Shown one piece after another: positions 16,580 to 25,870 of a stretch of 64,000 bases of DNA. The number at the start of each line of letters is the position of its first letter. The stretch's first letter is position 1. The notes under the pieces are model-generated. The model searched no databases. It had not been told where the DNA came from and was given only the letters and a program-made list of their open reading frames with translations. The position numbers and the translations under genes were made by a program. The DNA comes from Bordetella parapertussis (GTDB lineage: Bacteria > Pseudomonadota > Gammaproteobacteria > Burkholderiales > SG8-39), in NCBI GenBank assembly GCA_945862265.1, contig CAMAXP010000013.1, positions 1 through 64,000 on the forward strand, in the 5' to 3' direction.

Positions 16580-16828
16580 TCTTTGTAAATGACGAGTAGG
16601 TGAGGCATGTTCCGAAGCATCCGGATCAAAGGTGAAACGTCTATTATTATGTACCGTGTGCCCCCTGGAGCGGGCGGGTCCGGTATCTCTGCCGGTCCAC
16701 GTCGTCGTGTAGGCAAGCGTGGAGAGCTGTTAAAAGGTGCGTATAGCGAAACCCCCAACATCGGTTCGCCCCGATTGCCTAGCATAGGACCTGTTTACAC
16801 CACCATGCCTAGAGCGCAGGGAGATGCC
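16580..16828. promoter_or_regulatory. Divergent intergenic region between EAL and M20 genes
   Basis: This 249-base gap has an AT-rich patch (TCTATTATTATGTACC near 16639) that could supply -10 elements on both strands. A minus-strand frame ending exactly at the EAL start (GTGA overlap) is open for 69 codons but has no recognisable coding character. No strong inverted repeat was found. Confidence 0.4.
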
Positions 16829-18082
16829 ATGAAGGACGTCCTGGTCCGGCGGATAGACGCCGATCGAGAAATGCTGGTTGATTTTCTGCAACGGTTCGTG
16901 CGCTGCAAGACGCCCAATCCGCCCGGCGACACCCTTGAAGCGGCGCACTTTGTGGAGGCGGAGTTCGCCAAGCGGGGCATTCAGTACGACAGGATCGCCC
17001 CGGCCGCAGATCGACCCAATTACATCGCCAGCTTCGACACCGGCCGTCCCGGCAAGCACATGGTCCTCAACGGGCACATCGACGTGTTCCCGGTCGAGTC
17101 CGAGGCGGGGTGGACCCGCGACCCCTGGGGCGGACAGCTGGTCGACGGCAAGGTGTACGGGCGCGGCAGTTGCGACATGCGCTGCGGGACCACGGCCTCG
17201 ATCTTTGCCTACTTCTACCTGAATGAGGTGCGCGACAAGCTGAACGGCCGCCTGACGCTGACGGTGGTGTCCGACGAGGAGACCTTCAGCCCGCCGGGCA
17301 TGCTGCACCTCATGGAGCATCACCGCGACCGCGTCCTTGGCGATGTCTGCCTCAACGGCGAGCCGAGCAGCCCGTACTCCGTGCGGTTCGGCGAAAAGGG
17401 ACCGCTCTGGGTGCGCATGCGGACGAAGGCGCGGGGCGGTCACGGTGCGTTTGTCCATGTCAGCCCGAGCGCCGTGCAGGCGGCGATCGATGCCATCGCC
17501 GAACTGCAGGACCTGCCCAACCGGATCCCGGTAAACGAGCCGCCGGAACTGGCCCGGGCGCTGGACGAGGCGACCCCGGACCTGGAGCGCGCTTACGGCA
17601 AAGGCGCGGCGCGGGTGATTCGGAGCCTGACCGTCAACATCGGCCGGATCGTCGGCGGGGTCAAGGTCAACATGATTCCGGCGGCCTGTGAGTTCGACGT
17701 CGACATCCGCGTGCCGAACGGCGCGGACTACGACGCGGTGCAGGCGGAGGTGCGCGCCATCGCGGGACGCCACGGGTGCGAGATGGAGATCCTGACCGCT
17801 TCGCGACCCAACTGGCGCGAGCCCTACCACGAGCTGATGGATATCGTGCGCGAGAACGCCGCAATGCTGAAGCCAGGCCTCATGCCTGCGCGCGTTGTGT
17901 CGCCCGGGGGCACGGATGCGCGCCTGTGGCGGTTGAATGGCGTGCCCGCCGTGGTCTACGGCCCGTCGCCGCACGGCATGGGCAGCGTCGACGAATACGT
18001 CTCCATCGACGAGTTCATGCATGTGGTGAAGAGCCACGCGCTCGCCGCCTGGGACTACCTCAGCCGTCCGCGGGCCGGCTGA
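16829..18082 (+). CDS. M20 family metallopeptidase/deacylase (ArgE/DapE/ACY1 type)
   Basis: A 417-residue zinc-dependent hydrolase of amide bonds in N-acyl amino acids or small peptides. Metal-site residues are His83 and Asp85 (NGHIDVFP), Asp116 (GRGSCDMR), the catalytic Glu150/Glu151 pair (SDEETF) and the late His in SPHGMGSVDEY. The dimerisation domain lies in the middle (about 190-310). The ATG at 16829 has AGGGAG 5 bases upstream. It leads a plus-strand operon with a molybdoenzyme subunit, a Bug receptor and a decarboxylase-like protein, so its substrate is probably an N-acyl or N-carbamoyl compound from the same pathway. Confidence 0.9.
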   Translation: MKDVLVRRIDADREMLVDFLQRFVRCKTPNPPGDTLEAAHFVEAEFAKRGIQYDRIAPAADRPNYIASFDTGRPGKHMVLNGHIDVFPVESEAGWTRDPWGGQLVDGKVYGRGSCDMRCGTTASIFAYFYLNEVRDKLNGRLTLTVVSDEETFSPPGMLHLMEHHRDRVLGDVCLNGEPSSPYSVRFGEKGPLWVRMRTKARGGHGAFVHVSPSAVQAAIDAIAELQDLPNRIPVNEPPELARALDEATPDLERAYGKGAARVIRSLTVNIGRIVGGVKVNMIPAACEFDVDIRVPNGADYDAVQAEVRAIAGRHGCEMEILTASRPNWREPYHELMDIVRENAAMLKPGLMPARVVSPGGTDARLWRLNGVPAVVYGPSPHGMGSVDEYVSIDEFMHVVKSHALAAWDYLSRPRAG

Positions 18083-18102
18083 GGCCGGATCGCTTGGGCG
18101 AC

Positions 18103-20436
18103 ATGCTTCGCATCGGCGAGTCGGTCCCCCGTTTCGAGGACCACCGCCTCCTGACCGGCCGCGGGCGCTATACCGCTGACGTAAGGCCCGGCGGCGAAGC
18201 GCACCTGTGCGTGGTCCGGTCGCCGCATGCCCATGCGCGCATCGTTTCGATCGATGCATCCGGCGCGCTTGCCATGCCGGGTGTGCTGTGCGTCGTCACG
18301 GGCCGGGACATCGCGTCCCTCGGGACTTTCCCTAGCCGCATCCGCCGCTCCGGCGCGGATGGCCGGCCGATGTTCGAGCCGCCGCGACGGGTGCTGCCCC
18401 TGGAGTCCGTGCGCCATGTGGGCGAAGGCGTGGCCGTGGTGGTGGCCGAGACGCCCGCACAGGCGCGCGATGCGGCCGAGTGCGTCGAGGTCGGCTATGC
18501 GTCATTGCCCGCGGTCGCCTCGATCGAGGCGGCGTTGGCCCCTGATGCCGCGGCAGTCTGGCCGGAGGCGCCAGGGAATGTGGCGTTCATCTATACCGCG
18601 GGGAATCGGGAAGGCGTGGAGCGTGCATTGGCATCCGCGGCGCACGTGGTGCGGCTCCGGACGCGCATCAACCGCGTTACGGCCAATGCCATTGAGCCGC
18701 GCAACGCACTCGCCGAAATCGACCTGTCTTCGGGCCGTTTGACGCTGCACGCCTCGGTGCAGACCCCGCACGGGCTGCGCAACGACCTGTGCGGCCGGAT
18801 CTTCGGCATGCCTGCAAGCCGGTTGCGCGTGGTGGCGCCTGACGTGGGGGGCGGATTCGGAATGAAAAGCGGGGACTATCCCGAGTACGCACTAGTGCTG
18901 TGGTGCGCGCGCCTGCTCGGCCGGCCGGTGCGCTGGACGGCCGACCGCTCCGAATCCTTCCTCGCAGACCACCAGGCGAGGGACAACGCCTGGGACCTCG
19001 AACTGGCCCTCGACGCAGGATTCCGGTTCACCGGGGTCCGGGCACTGTCCCACGCGAATCTCGGCGCCTACCTGGCTTATGCAGGCACCCACCAGGCCAC
19101 GACCAACATCGGATGCCTCGCCGGGGTCTATGCCACACCGGCAATGCATGTCGAGGTCCGCGGCATTTACACGCATACCCATTGCGTGTCGCCCTATCGC
19201 GGCGCGGGGCGCCCCGAGGCGCTCTACGCCATGGAGCGGCTCATCGACCAGGCCGCTGGCGAATTGGGGATCGACCGCATTGAATTGCGGCGAAGGAACC
19301 TCGTGCGGGCCGACCAGATGCCCTGGAAGACCGCGCTCACATTCACCTACGATTCTGGCGATTTCCCAGGCGCGTTCGAGCGCGTGCTCGAGGTGTCCGA
19401 CTGGCGCGGGTTCGAGGCGCGCCGCGCCGCGGCGTCGGCGCGCGGACGCTTGCGCGGCATCGGGTTCGCCTACGCCATCGAGATTGCCGGCGGTCCGATC
19501 GACCGGCCGTTCGAGGAATTCGCGAGCGTGCGCATCGACCCGACGGGCTCGATGCTGCTCGCGATCGGCACGCACAACCACGGGCAGGGACATGAGACCT
19601 CGTTGCGCCAGATCGCGTCGGAAGCGCTCGGGCTCGCCGCGGGACGGATCGAGATCCTCTACGGGGACACCGACCAGGTGGCGCACGGGCGCGGGACTTT
19701 CGGGTCCCGGTCGATGAGTTCGGGCGGCGCGGCCCTGCTGGCAGCCGCCGACAAGGTCGAGGCCAAGGCGACGGCCATTGCGGCGCACTTGCTCGAAGCT
19801 TCAGCCGAGGACGTCGAAAGGCGCGCAGGCGAGTACTTCGTGGCGGGAACGGACCGCGGCGTGTCGTGGGAGCAGGTCTGCGCCACGGCCTATGCGCCCT
19901 CGCTGCTGCCTTCCGGCATCGAGCCCGGGCTTTACGCCGATGCGACGGTCTGCACCGACGGCCCCACGTTCCCGAACAGTGCGCACGTCTGCGAAGTCGA
20001 ACTCGATCCGGAGACGGGCAGCATCGAGGTGACGGGCTACTGGGTGGTCGACGACGTGGGCCGCGTAATCAACCCTGCGTTGCTTCACGGCCAGATCCAC
20101 GGCGGGGTTGCGCAAGGCCTCGGGCAGGTGTTGTTCGAAGACATTCATTACGACGCCGAAGGCCAGCTGCTGACCGGTTCGTTCATGGACTACGCGATGC
20201 CGCGTGCGGTCGACCTGCCGAATTTCACTATCGAAAGCCGCCCGATGCCCACGAGCGCCAATCCGCTGGGGGTCAAAGGGGCGGGGGAGGCCGGCACCGT
20301 CGGAGCACTCCCCGCCGCGGTGAACGCCATCGTCGACGCGTTGCGACCGTTCGGCATCCGCCACCTGGACATGCCCCTCACGCCGGAAAAACTGTGGCGT
20401 GCGATGCGGGCTGCCGAATCAAGGATACCCACATGA
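18103..20436 (+). CDS. Xanthine-dehydrogenase-type molybdopterin-binding subunit (stand-alone)
   Basis: A 777-residue large subunit of molybdenum hydroxylases, which oxidise aldehydes or hydroxylate heteroaromatic rings with water. The a/b hammerhead domain is at about 20-125. Cofactor-binding stretches include DVGGGFGMKSGDYPEYA, SPYRGAGRPEALYAME and GTHNHGQGHET, and the catalytic Glu is in GVKGAGEAGT near residue 728. Unusually, no FAD or iron-sulfur subunit gene is next to it. It must recruit partners from elsewhere or use a fused electron acceptor. It lies 20 bases after the M20 gene and 16 before the Bug receptor. Confidence 0.9.
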   Translation: MLRIGESVPRFEDHRLLTGRGRYTADVRPGGEAHLCVVRSPHAHARIVSIDASGALAMPGVLCVVTGRDIASLGTFPSRIRRSGADGRPMFEPPRRVLPLESVRHVGEGVAVVVAETPAQARDAAECVEVGYASLPAVASIEAALAPDAAAVWPEAPGNVAFIYTAGNREGVERALASAAHVVRLRTRINRVTANAIEPRNALAEIDLSSGRLTLHASVQTPHGLRNDLCGRIFGMPASRLRVVAPDVGGGFGMKSGDYPEYALVLWCARLLGRPVRWTADRSESFLADHQARDNAWDLELALDAGFRFTGVRALSHANLGAYLAYAGTHQATTNIGCLAGVYATPAMHVEVRGIYTHTHCVSPYRGAGRPEALYAMERLIDQAAGELGIDRIELRRRNLVRADQMPWKTALTFTYDSGDFPGAFERVLEVSDWRGFEARRAAASARGRLRGIGFAYAIEIAGGPIDRPFEEFASVRIDPTGSMLLAIGTHNHGQGHETSLRQIASEALGLAAGRIEILYGDTDQVAHGRGTFGSRSMSSGGAALLAAADKVEAKATAIAAHLLEASAEDVERRAGEYFVAGTDRGVSWEQVCATAYAPSLLPSGIEPGLYADATVCTDGPTFPNSAHVCEVELDPETGSIEVTGYWVVDDVGRVINPALLHGQIHGGVAQGLGQVLFEDIHYDAEGQLLTGSFMDYAMPRAVDLPNFTIESRPMPTSANPLGVKGAGEAGTVGALPAAVNAIVDALRPFGIRHLDMPLTPEKLWRAMRAAESRIPT

Positions 20437-20452
20437 CTTTCCGGAGCCTCCC

Positions 20453-21415
20453 ATGAGAAATCGCATTGCCGCACTGTGCCTCCTGCTCGGCCTCGCCCTT
20501 TGCGCTGGCGGCAGCCATGCCGACGAATGGCCGCAGCGGCCCGTCAAATTCGTGGTCGGGTTCGCGCCGGGCGGGGCGAACGACATCATCACCCGCCTGC
20601 TGGCGCAGGGACTGACGGACCGGATGAAGATGCAGTTCATCGTGGAGAACCGCCCCGGCGCTTCGGGGCGGATCGCGTCGGGCTACGTTGCGAAGGAAAA
20701 GCCCGACGGCTACACGTTCATGATGGGCGCGCCCGGGCTGCTGGTGCTGAACCACTTCCTCTTCAAGGACGTCGACTACAAGCCGGCGGATTTCGCCGGC
20801 GTCTCGCTGGTCGGCATCCTTCCCTATGTGCTGGTGGTGAGCCCGAAGCTGGGCGTGGGGTCGGTGGCCGAGCTGGTCGCACTGGCGAAGCAGAAGCCCG
20901 GCGCGTTGAACCACGGCTCCACGGGCGCGGGCCCGATCCTGGTCCAGCAGCTCTTCAAGGAGCGCACCGGCACCCAGTTCCAGAACGTCGTCTACAAGGG
21001 CACGACGCCCGCGCTGCAGGACATGATGCAGGGCGACCTGCACTTCATCTTCGACCTGATCGCGGGCAACCTCGCGCAGATCCGCGCGGGCACCGTGCGT
21101 GCGATCGCAGTATCCGCGCCGAAGCGCTCGACGTCGCTGCCGGACCTGCCCACCATGGAAGAGGCGGGGATCGCGAATTTCAGCCCGACCAACTGGTTCG
21201 GCATCGTCGGCCCGGCGGCCGTGCCGCGTCCCATCGTGGAGCGGTTGTCGAAGGAACTCATTGCGCTGGTGAGCGAGCCCGGGTTTCGCCAACGTCTCAC
21301 CCTGCTGGGCGCCGAGCCTGTCGGCAGCACGCCGACCGACTACGATGCCTTCATGCGCAAGGAGTTTGTGCAATGGGAGGCGGTGGCCCGAAGCGCCGGG
21401 ATCCAGAAGGAGTGA
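20453..21415 (+). CDS. Bug-type (TTT) periplasmic substrate-binding receptor
   Basis: A 320-residue exported receptor. The signal peptide ends near SHADEWP. The family hallmarks are RPVKFVVGFAPGGANDIITRLLA, VENRPGASGRIAS and KPDGYTFMMG. Such proteins bind carboxylates, often aromatic or dicarboxylic, and feed the TctA/TctB membrane pair, which is absent from this window. GGAG lies 7 bases before the ATG. Its stop overlaps the GTG of the next gene. Its operon partners suggest a phthalate-like or other aromatic acid ligand, which is an inference. Confidence 0.93.
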   Translation: MRNRIAALCLLLGLALCAGGSHADEWPQRPVKFVVGFAPGGANDIITRLLAQGLTDRMKMQFIVENRPGASGRIASGYVAKEKPDGYTFMMGAPGLLVLNHFLFKDVDYKPADFAGVSLVGILPYVLVVSPKLGVGSVAELVALAKQKPGALNHGSTGAGPILVQQLFKERTGTQFQNVVYKGTTPALQDMMQGDLHFIFDLIAGNLAQIRAGTVRAIAVSAPKRSTSLPDLPTMEEAGIANFSPTNWFGIVGPAAVPRPIVERLSKELIALVSEPGFRQRLTLLGAEPVGSTPTDYDAFMRKEFVQWEAVARSAGIQKE

Positions 21416-22392
21416 GCCGCGCACTGAGCATCGCAGTCGGGCGCTACGACCGCACACAGGCGCTGCTGGACGGTCGCGTCGGCGTCGAGGGATGTACGGT
21501 ACGCATTGAGAGCCCGCCGCTCAACCAGGTTTTCAGGCGCGCGTTCGACGAGGGCGCCTGGGACGTGGCCGAGCTTTCCTGCTCCAATTTCCTGTACCTC
21601 ACGGCTGAAGGACGCTGCCGGTATGTCGGGCTGCCGGTGTTCCCGTCGCGAATGTTCCGTCATTCGGCAATTTATGTGGCCGCGGAGCGCGGGATCGAAG
21701 AGCCCGCCCAACTGGCCGGCCGGGTTGTGGGAGTGCGCGAGTATTCGATGACGGCAGCGCTGGTGGCGCGTGGGATGCTGCAGGACGAATACGGCCTCGC
21801 CGCCGGGGCCATGCGCTGGCGATGCGGGCCGCTCGACGCCGGCGATGCGAAACCCCTGATCCGGGTCCGGCCGCCGGGCATCGAGCTGGAGATGGTTGCA
21901 GAAGGCACAACGCTGGCCGACCTCCTGCTGGAAGGAAAAGTCGATGCCCTCATTGCGCACCGGCCCCCAAAGTCGTTCGTCGAAGGCGACCCTCGCATCG
22001 TTCGCCTGTTCGCAGACCCTGCACGGGTGGAGCAGGCTTCCTACGCGCGAACCGGGATCTTCCCGATCATGCACATCCTGGGGATTCGCCGCGAACTGGC
22101 TGCCGACGCCGCGCTGTGCCTGGCGGTGTGCAATGCGTTCGAGCGGGCGCGCAGGCTGGCCCTCGAGGAACTCCATGCGCACGATGCACTGCCCGTCAGT
22201 TTGCCCTGGCTGGAGTACGACTACGCGCGCGCCGTGGCTGCGCTGGGGGAGGACTATTGGCCCTACGGCCTGCGGCGCAACCGGGCCGCGCTCGAGGCCC
22301 TTGCCAGATACTCGACCGAGCAGGGCATCGCTTCGCGGATGTGCGCGCCGGAGGAATTGCTCGCCCCGGCGACGCACACCTGGTCACCCTGA
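21412..22392 (+). CDS. 4,5-dihydroxyphthalate decarboxylase-like protein
   Basis: A 326-residue protein with the periplasmic-binding-protein-like fold of 4,5-dihydroxyphthalate decarboxylases. It starts AVGRYDRTQALLDGRV and has FDEGAWDVAELSCSNFLYL, GLPVFPSRMFRHSAIY and REYSMTAALVARGMLQDEYG, which closely follow that family. It lacks a signal peptide, unlike true transport receptors. The GTG start overlaps the receptor stop. Homologues also include uncharacterised decarboxylases, so the substrate is not settled. A decarboxylation step on an ortho-diacid would fit a phthalate-like pathway. Confidence 0.85.
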   Translation: MSRALSIAVGRYDRTQALLDGRVGVEGCTVRIESPPLNQVFRRAFDEGAWDVAELSCSNFLYLTAEGRCRYVGLPVFPSRMFRHSAIYVAAERGIEEPAQLAGRVVGVREYSMTAALVARGMLQDEYGLAAGAMRWRCGPLDAGDAKPLIRVRPPGIELEMVAEGTTLADLLLEGKVDALIAHRPPKSFVEGDPRIVRLFADPARVEQASYARTGIFPIMHILGIRRELAADAALCLAVCNAFERARRLALEELHAHDALPVSLPWLEYDYARAVAALGEDYWPYGLRRNRAALEALARYSTEQGIASRMCAPEELLAPATHTWSP

Positions 22393-22396
22393 CGGC

Positions 22397-23353
22397 TTAT
22401 TCGATCTTCGTGCCCGAGAACCGGATGGCATCCGCGAACCGGTCCGATTCGCTCTTCATGAAAGCCGCGAACTCCTCGGGGGTCGTGCCGTAAGTGTCCA
22501 GGCCCAGCGTGGCGAGCTTCTCCTTCACGTCGGGCCGGTGCAGGGCCTTGGCGATCTCGGTCGCGAGCATCTTGTGGATTTCGGGCGGCGTGCCCGAACG
22601 CACGAGGATGCCGAACCACGAACGCGAGACGAACTTGGTGCCGCTCGCTTCCTCGAACGTGGGCATGTCGGGCAGGGTGGGGCTGCGCTTGTCGGCGGCT
22701 ACGGCCAGGCCGGCGAGCTTGCCCGCCTTGACCTGCGGCACGGCAGCGAGCAGGTCCGTGAGCATGGCCTGCACCTGTCCGCCCATGACGTCGGTCATCG
22801 CCGCCGGCACGCCCTTGTACGGCACGTGCAGCATGTCGAACGCGTAGGACTTCTTGAACAACTCGAAGGCAAGGTGCCCGGAACTGCCATTGCCGAACGA
22901 GGCGTACGACATGGACTTGCCCTTTGCCTTCGCCACGCCGAGAAAATCCTTGAGATTGGAAATGCCCAGCCCCGGGAATACCACCAGCACGTGCGGGTTC
23001 GACGCCGCCAGCGTGACTGGCATGAAGTCCTTGGCCGGGTCGTAGGGGAGCTTGGACATCAACTGCGCGTTGATGAGGAAGCTCGAGGCGTTCACGAACA
23101 GGGAGTATCCGTCCGCCGGCGCCTGCGCCACCACGGCCGCGCCGATGGTGGTGCCGCCGCCGGGCTTGTTTTCGATCACCACCGGCTGCTTCCATACGCC
23201 TGTAAGGTGCTCGCCCACGGCGCGCGCCATGACCTCCGAGGTGCCGCCGGCCTGGTAGGGGACGATGATGCGGATGGGCTTGTTGGGGTACTGGGCGGCC
23301 GCACCTAGGGAAACGGCGAGCAGCGAGGCGGCGACAACTGCGGCAGCCTTCAT
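22397..23353 (-). CDS. Bug-type (TTT) periplasmic substrate-binding receptor
   Basis: A 318-residue exported receptor with a short signal peptide ending at GAAAQYPNKP. IRIIVPYQAGGTSEVMAR, VIENKPGGGTTIGAAVVAQ and APADGYSLF are typical of the family. It lies downstream of a RidA gene with a 4-base overlap, an unusual partner. It is convergent with the decarboxylase-like gene, 4 bases apart, so the two transcripts meet without a visible terminator. Confidence 0.93.
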   Translation of the reverse strand: MKAAAVVAASLLAVSLGAAAQYPNKPIRIIVPYQAGGTSEVMARAVGEHLTGVWKQPVVIENKPGGGTTIGAAVVAQAPADGYSLFVNASSFLINAQLMSKLPYDPAKDFMPVTLAASNPHVLVVFPGLGISNLKDFLGVAKAKGKSMSYASFGNGSSGHLAFELFKKSYAFDMLHVPYKGVPAAMTDVMGGQVQAMLTDLLAAVPQVKAGKLAGLAVAADKRSPTLPDMPTFEEASGTKFVSRSWFGILVRSGTPPEIHKMLATEIAKALHRPDVKEKLATLGLDTYGTTPEEFAAFMKSESDRFADAIRFSGTKIE

Positions 23354-23751
23354 TGCATTTTTCCCAGCCAGGCGATCGTTTCGATCTCCACGAGCGTGTC
23401 GCGCCCTGCAAGCGACTGGACTTCCACCAGCGTGGAGGTCGGGAAGTCCCCGCTGAAGAATTCGCGCCGCGCGCGCCAGACCTCGGTGTTCTTGTTGATG
23501 TCGACCATGTAGATGGTCATCTTCACGAGGTTGTCCATCGTGCCGCCAGCGGCTTTGAGGATCCGCTCGATGCGCGCGAAGATCTGCTTCGCCTGGGTGT
23601 ATTCGTCAGAACCGACGAGCCCGGCGCCGCCTTCGAAGGGGCGGGCGACCTGGCCGGCGATATACAAGGTGTCGCCGGTGCGGATCGCGTTGGACCACAG
23701 GCCGGGGGCGGCTTCGGCGAGGTCGGGGACGTTCAATTTGGTTCTTGGCAT
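23350..23751 (-). CDS. RidA family (imine/enamine deaminase-like) protein
   Basis: A 133-residue RidA protein. The family hydrolyses reactive enamine or imine intermediates, and relatives such as RutC act in pyrimidine breakdown. The characteristic LYIAGQVA, QIFARIERILKAAGGTMDNLVKMTIYMVDI (two overlapping blocks) and the closing PTSTLVEVQSLAG are present. The usual substrate-binding Arg in the SRTVGA-type motif is replaced by the QSLAGRD region, so activity may differ. It is the first gene of a two-gene unit with the Bug receptor and divergent from the ABC/amidase operon. Confidence 0.88.
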   Translation of the reverse strand: MPRTKLNVPDLAEAAPGLWSNAIRTGDTLYIAGQVARPFEGGAGLVGSDEYTQAKQIFARIERILKAAGGTMDNLVKMTIYMVDINKNTEVWRARREFFSGDFPTSTLVEVQSLAGRDTLVEIETIAWLGKMQ

Positions 23752-24018
23752 GGCGGGCTCCTAGGGTTGTCCGGGAAAATTGGTGCCACTAGTTTACCGG
23801 GCCGGGCCGCGACAGTGCGACCTGCCTTGTGAACCGGCTTCACGCTTCATTTTATTGAGGATTTCATCCAGAGGCACCAAATTGATGCGCGCGTGCAGTG
23901 CCGTATGCACCTTGGCGGCGCGCTGCATCCAATTGCCCTCTGTAGTGCGCCCAGCCAGGTGCTGGCACGGTCCGTGCGTTCCGTTGGGTAACTTGACCCG
24001 TCCGCCTGGAGCCTGCCC
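23752..24018. other. Divergent region with a possible small ORF (23794-23928, minus)
   Basis: This 267-base gap separates RidA from the ABC operon. On the minus strand an ATG at 23928 opens 44 codons (MQRAAKVHTALHARINLVPL onward, ending in TAA at 23794). The first 33 residues look like a helical protein segment and the region is less GC-rich than its neighbours. The frame continues upstream without a stop, so it may be a remnant of a longer gene. I recognise no family. No clear operator was seen. Confidence 0.25.
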
Positions 24019-25626
24019 ATGAAACGCCGCGAATTCATCCTTTCCACCGTAGCCGCTGCCGGCGCCTCGATGCTGCCGCTCGAGGTCTTCTCGCAAAGCG
24101 ACCGCAGGAAGGAGTTGCTGATTGTCGCCAACGAGACCGGGCCGAACTCGCTCGACATCCATACGCTCGGCGCCAACCGGCCGAGCTATGGGGTCTCCTG
24201 GATCTGCTACGACCGGTTGCTCACGTTCGGCAAGAAAAAGCTGCCTGACGGCACCATGATGTACGACTACTCCAAGCTGGAGCCGGAACTGGCCGAGTCC
24301 TGGGCCTTGGCCGCCGACGGCATGTCGGTCACCTTCAAGCTGAGGAAGAACGCCAAGTTCCACGACGGCACGCCGGTGACGGCCAAGGACGTGAAGTGGT
24401 CCTTCGACCGGGCCGTATCGGTGGGCGGGTTCCCGACCTTCCAGATGAAGGCCGGCTCGCTCGAGAAGCCGGAGCAGTTCGTCGCCGTGGACGACCACAC
24501 CTTTCGCATCGACTTCCTGCGCAAGGACAAGCTCACGATGATGGACATCGCGGTGCCGGTGCCGTCGATCTTCAACTCGGAAGTGGTGAAGAAGCACGTG
24601 ACCGAAAAGGACCCCTGGGCGCTTGACTGGACCAAGGTGAACGTGGCGGGCGGCGGCGCCTACCGCCTCGAATCCTACAAGCCCGGCCAGGAAATCATCT
24701 TCGCGCGCTATGACGACTGGAAGAGCGGGAAGCTCCCCAAGATCAAGCGCGTAGTGCAGCGCGAGATCCCGTCCGCAGGCAACCGTCGCGCGCTGCTCGA
24801 GAAAGGCGATATCGACATGACCTACGAGATGCCGCCGAAGGACTTCCTGGAGATGTCGCAGGGCGGCAAGGTCAACGTGGTGACCACGCCGATCGAGAAT
24901 GCCATCTGGTATGTCGGCATGAACGTCAAGAACGCACCGTTCAACAACGTCAAGGTGCGCCAGGCCGTCGCGTATGCGATTCCCTACGAAAAGATCCTCG
25001 ACAACGCGATGTACAAGCGTGCCACCCGCATGTGGGGTGACAAGGACAACAAGGCCGCCGGCACGGGGTGGCCCCAAGTGCATGGCTACAAGCAGGACAT
25101 CCCCAAGGCTCGCGCGCTGATGAAGGAAGCCGGCGTCGAAAACGGATTCGAAACAACGCTGTCGTTCGACCTGGGTGGCGCGACGGTGAGCGAGCCGGCC
25201 TGCGTGCTGATCCAGGAATCGCTCGCGATGATCGGTATCAAGGCGACGATCAACAAGATCCCGGGCGCCAACTGGCGAGCTGCGCTGCTCAAGAAGGACC
25301 TGCCCCTGATCCTGAACCGCTTCGGCGGCTGGCTGAACGTGCCGGAGTACTTCTTCTTCTGGTGCTACCACGGGCAGAATGCGGTGTTCAACACCATGAG
25401 CTACCAGAACCCCGAGATGGACAAGCTGATCGACGCTTCGCGCTTCGAGACCGACAAGAAAAAATACGAGACACAGGTGCAGTCTTACATCAACATGGCC
25501 TTCGATGAGGTGCCGCGGATCCCGCTCGCCCAGCCGAACATGGATGTGGCGATGCAGAAATCGATCAAGGGCTACACCTACTGGTTCCACCTCCAGCCGG
25601 ACTATCGCGACCTTGAGAAGGCCTGA
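24019..25626 (+). CDS. ABC transporter substrate-binding protein, family 5 (peptide/opine type)
   Basis: A 535-residue periplasmic binding protein. The N-terminus KRREFILSTVAAAGASMLP has a twin-arginine start and a hydrophobic stretch, so Tat export is possible. Family 5 marks include LEPELAESWALAADGMSVTFKLRKNAKFHDGTPVTAKDVKWS (two adjacent blocks) and VRQAVAYAIPYEKIL. Relatives bind dipeptides, opines or nickel chelates. Its operon holds an AtzG/AtzE/HpxZ amidase set between this gene and the permeases, so the ligand is probably an amide-containing compound. The ATG is at the head of the operon. Confidence 0.93.
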   Translation: MKRREFILSTVAAAGASMLPLEVFSQSDRRKELLIVANETGPNSLDIHTLGANRPSYGVSWICYDRLLTFGKKKLPDGTMMYDYSKLEPELAESWALAADGMSVTFKLRKNAKFHDGTPVTAKDVKWSFDRAVSVGGFPTFQMKAGSLEKPEQFVAVDDHTFRIDFLRKDKLTMMDIAVPVPSIFNSEVVKKHVTEKDPWALDWTKVNVAGGGAYRLESYKPGQEIIFARYDDWKSGKLPKIKRVVQREIPSAGNRRALLEKGDIDMTYEMPPKDFLEMSQGGKVNVVTTPIENAIWYVGMNVKNAPFNNVKVRQAVAYAIPYEKILDNAMYKRATRMWGDKDNKAAGTGWPQVHGYKQDIPKARALMKEAGVENGFETTLSFDLGGATVSEPACVLIQESLAMIGIKATINKIPGANWRAALLKKDLPLILNRFGGWLNVPEYFFFWCYHGQNAVFNTMSYQNPEMDKLIDASRFETDKKKYETQVQSYINMAFDEVPRIPLAQPNMDVAMQKSIKGYTYWFHLQPDYRDLEKA

Positions 25627-25627
25627 G

Positions 25628-25870
25628 TTGGACACGGAACTCATTGACGAGGCGTTCGTACGCCGCGCGGCGGCGCTGCAGGGGATCGAGATCACCCCGG
25701 AGCAGATGCCGGGCGTGATCGGCAACCTCCGGCGCACCGCCCAGATTGCCGCGGCCGTGAATGCATTCCCGCTCGACCCGGTGGCCGACGAGTCCGGCCC
25801 GGTGTGGAGGCCGTACTGGGGTTCGAGTCCGCCCTCGACGTTGCGGCGAAGGTCCGCAGCGGGCAGGTGA
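25628..25870 (+). CDS. AtzG-like (DUF4089) amidase-partner protein
   Basis: An 80-residue small protein. The pattern DEAFVRRAAALQGIEITPEQ, PGVIGNLRRTAQIAAAVNAFPL and [11 protein letters not shown] is that of AtzG/HpxX proteins, which bind and stabilise AtzE-type amidases. The TTG start is one base after the binding-protein stop, with GAGAAGG 7 bases upstream. The 3' end overlaps the amidase start by 67 bases, so the last 15 or so residues are an unconserved read-through. Too small to be an enzyme by itself. Confidence 0.82.
   Translation: MDTELIDEAFVRRAAALQGIEITPEQMPGVIGNLRRTAQIAAAVNAFPLDPVADESGPVWRPYWGSSPPSTLRRRSAAGR

Noticed and set aside
16576-16785. 69-codon minus-strand ORF ending at the EAL start (GTGA overlap)
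   Set aside because: The stop-start overlap hints at coupling, but the translation has no recognisable domain and a Pro/Arg-rich start. A short upstream peptide from its last ATG cannot be supported from sequence alone.
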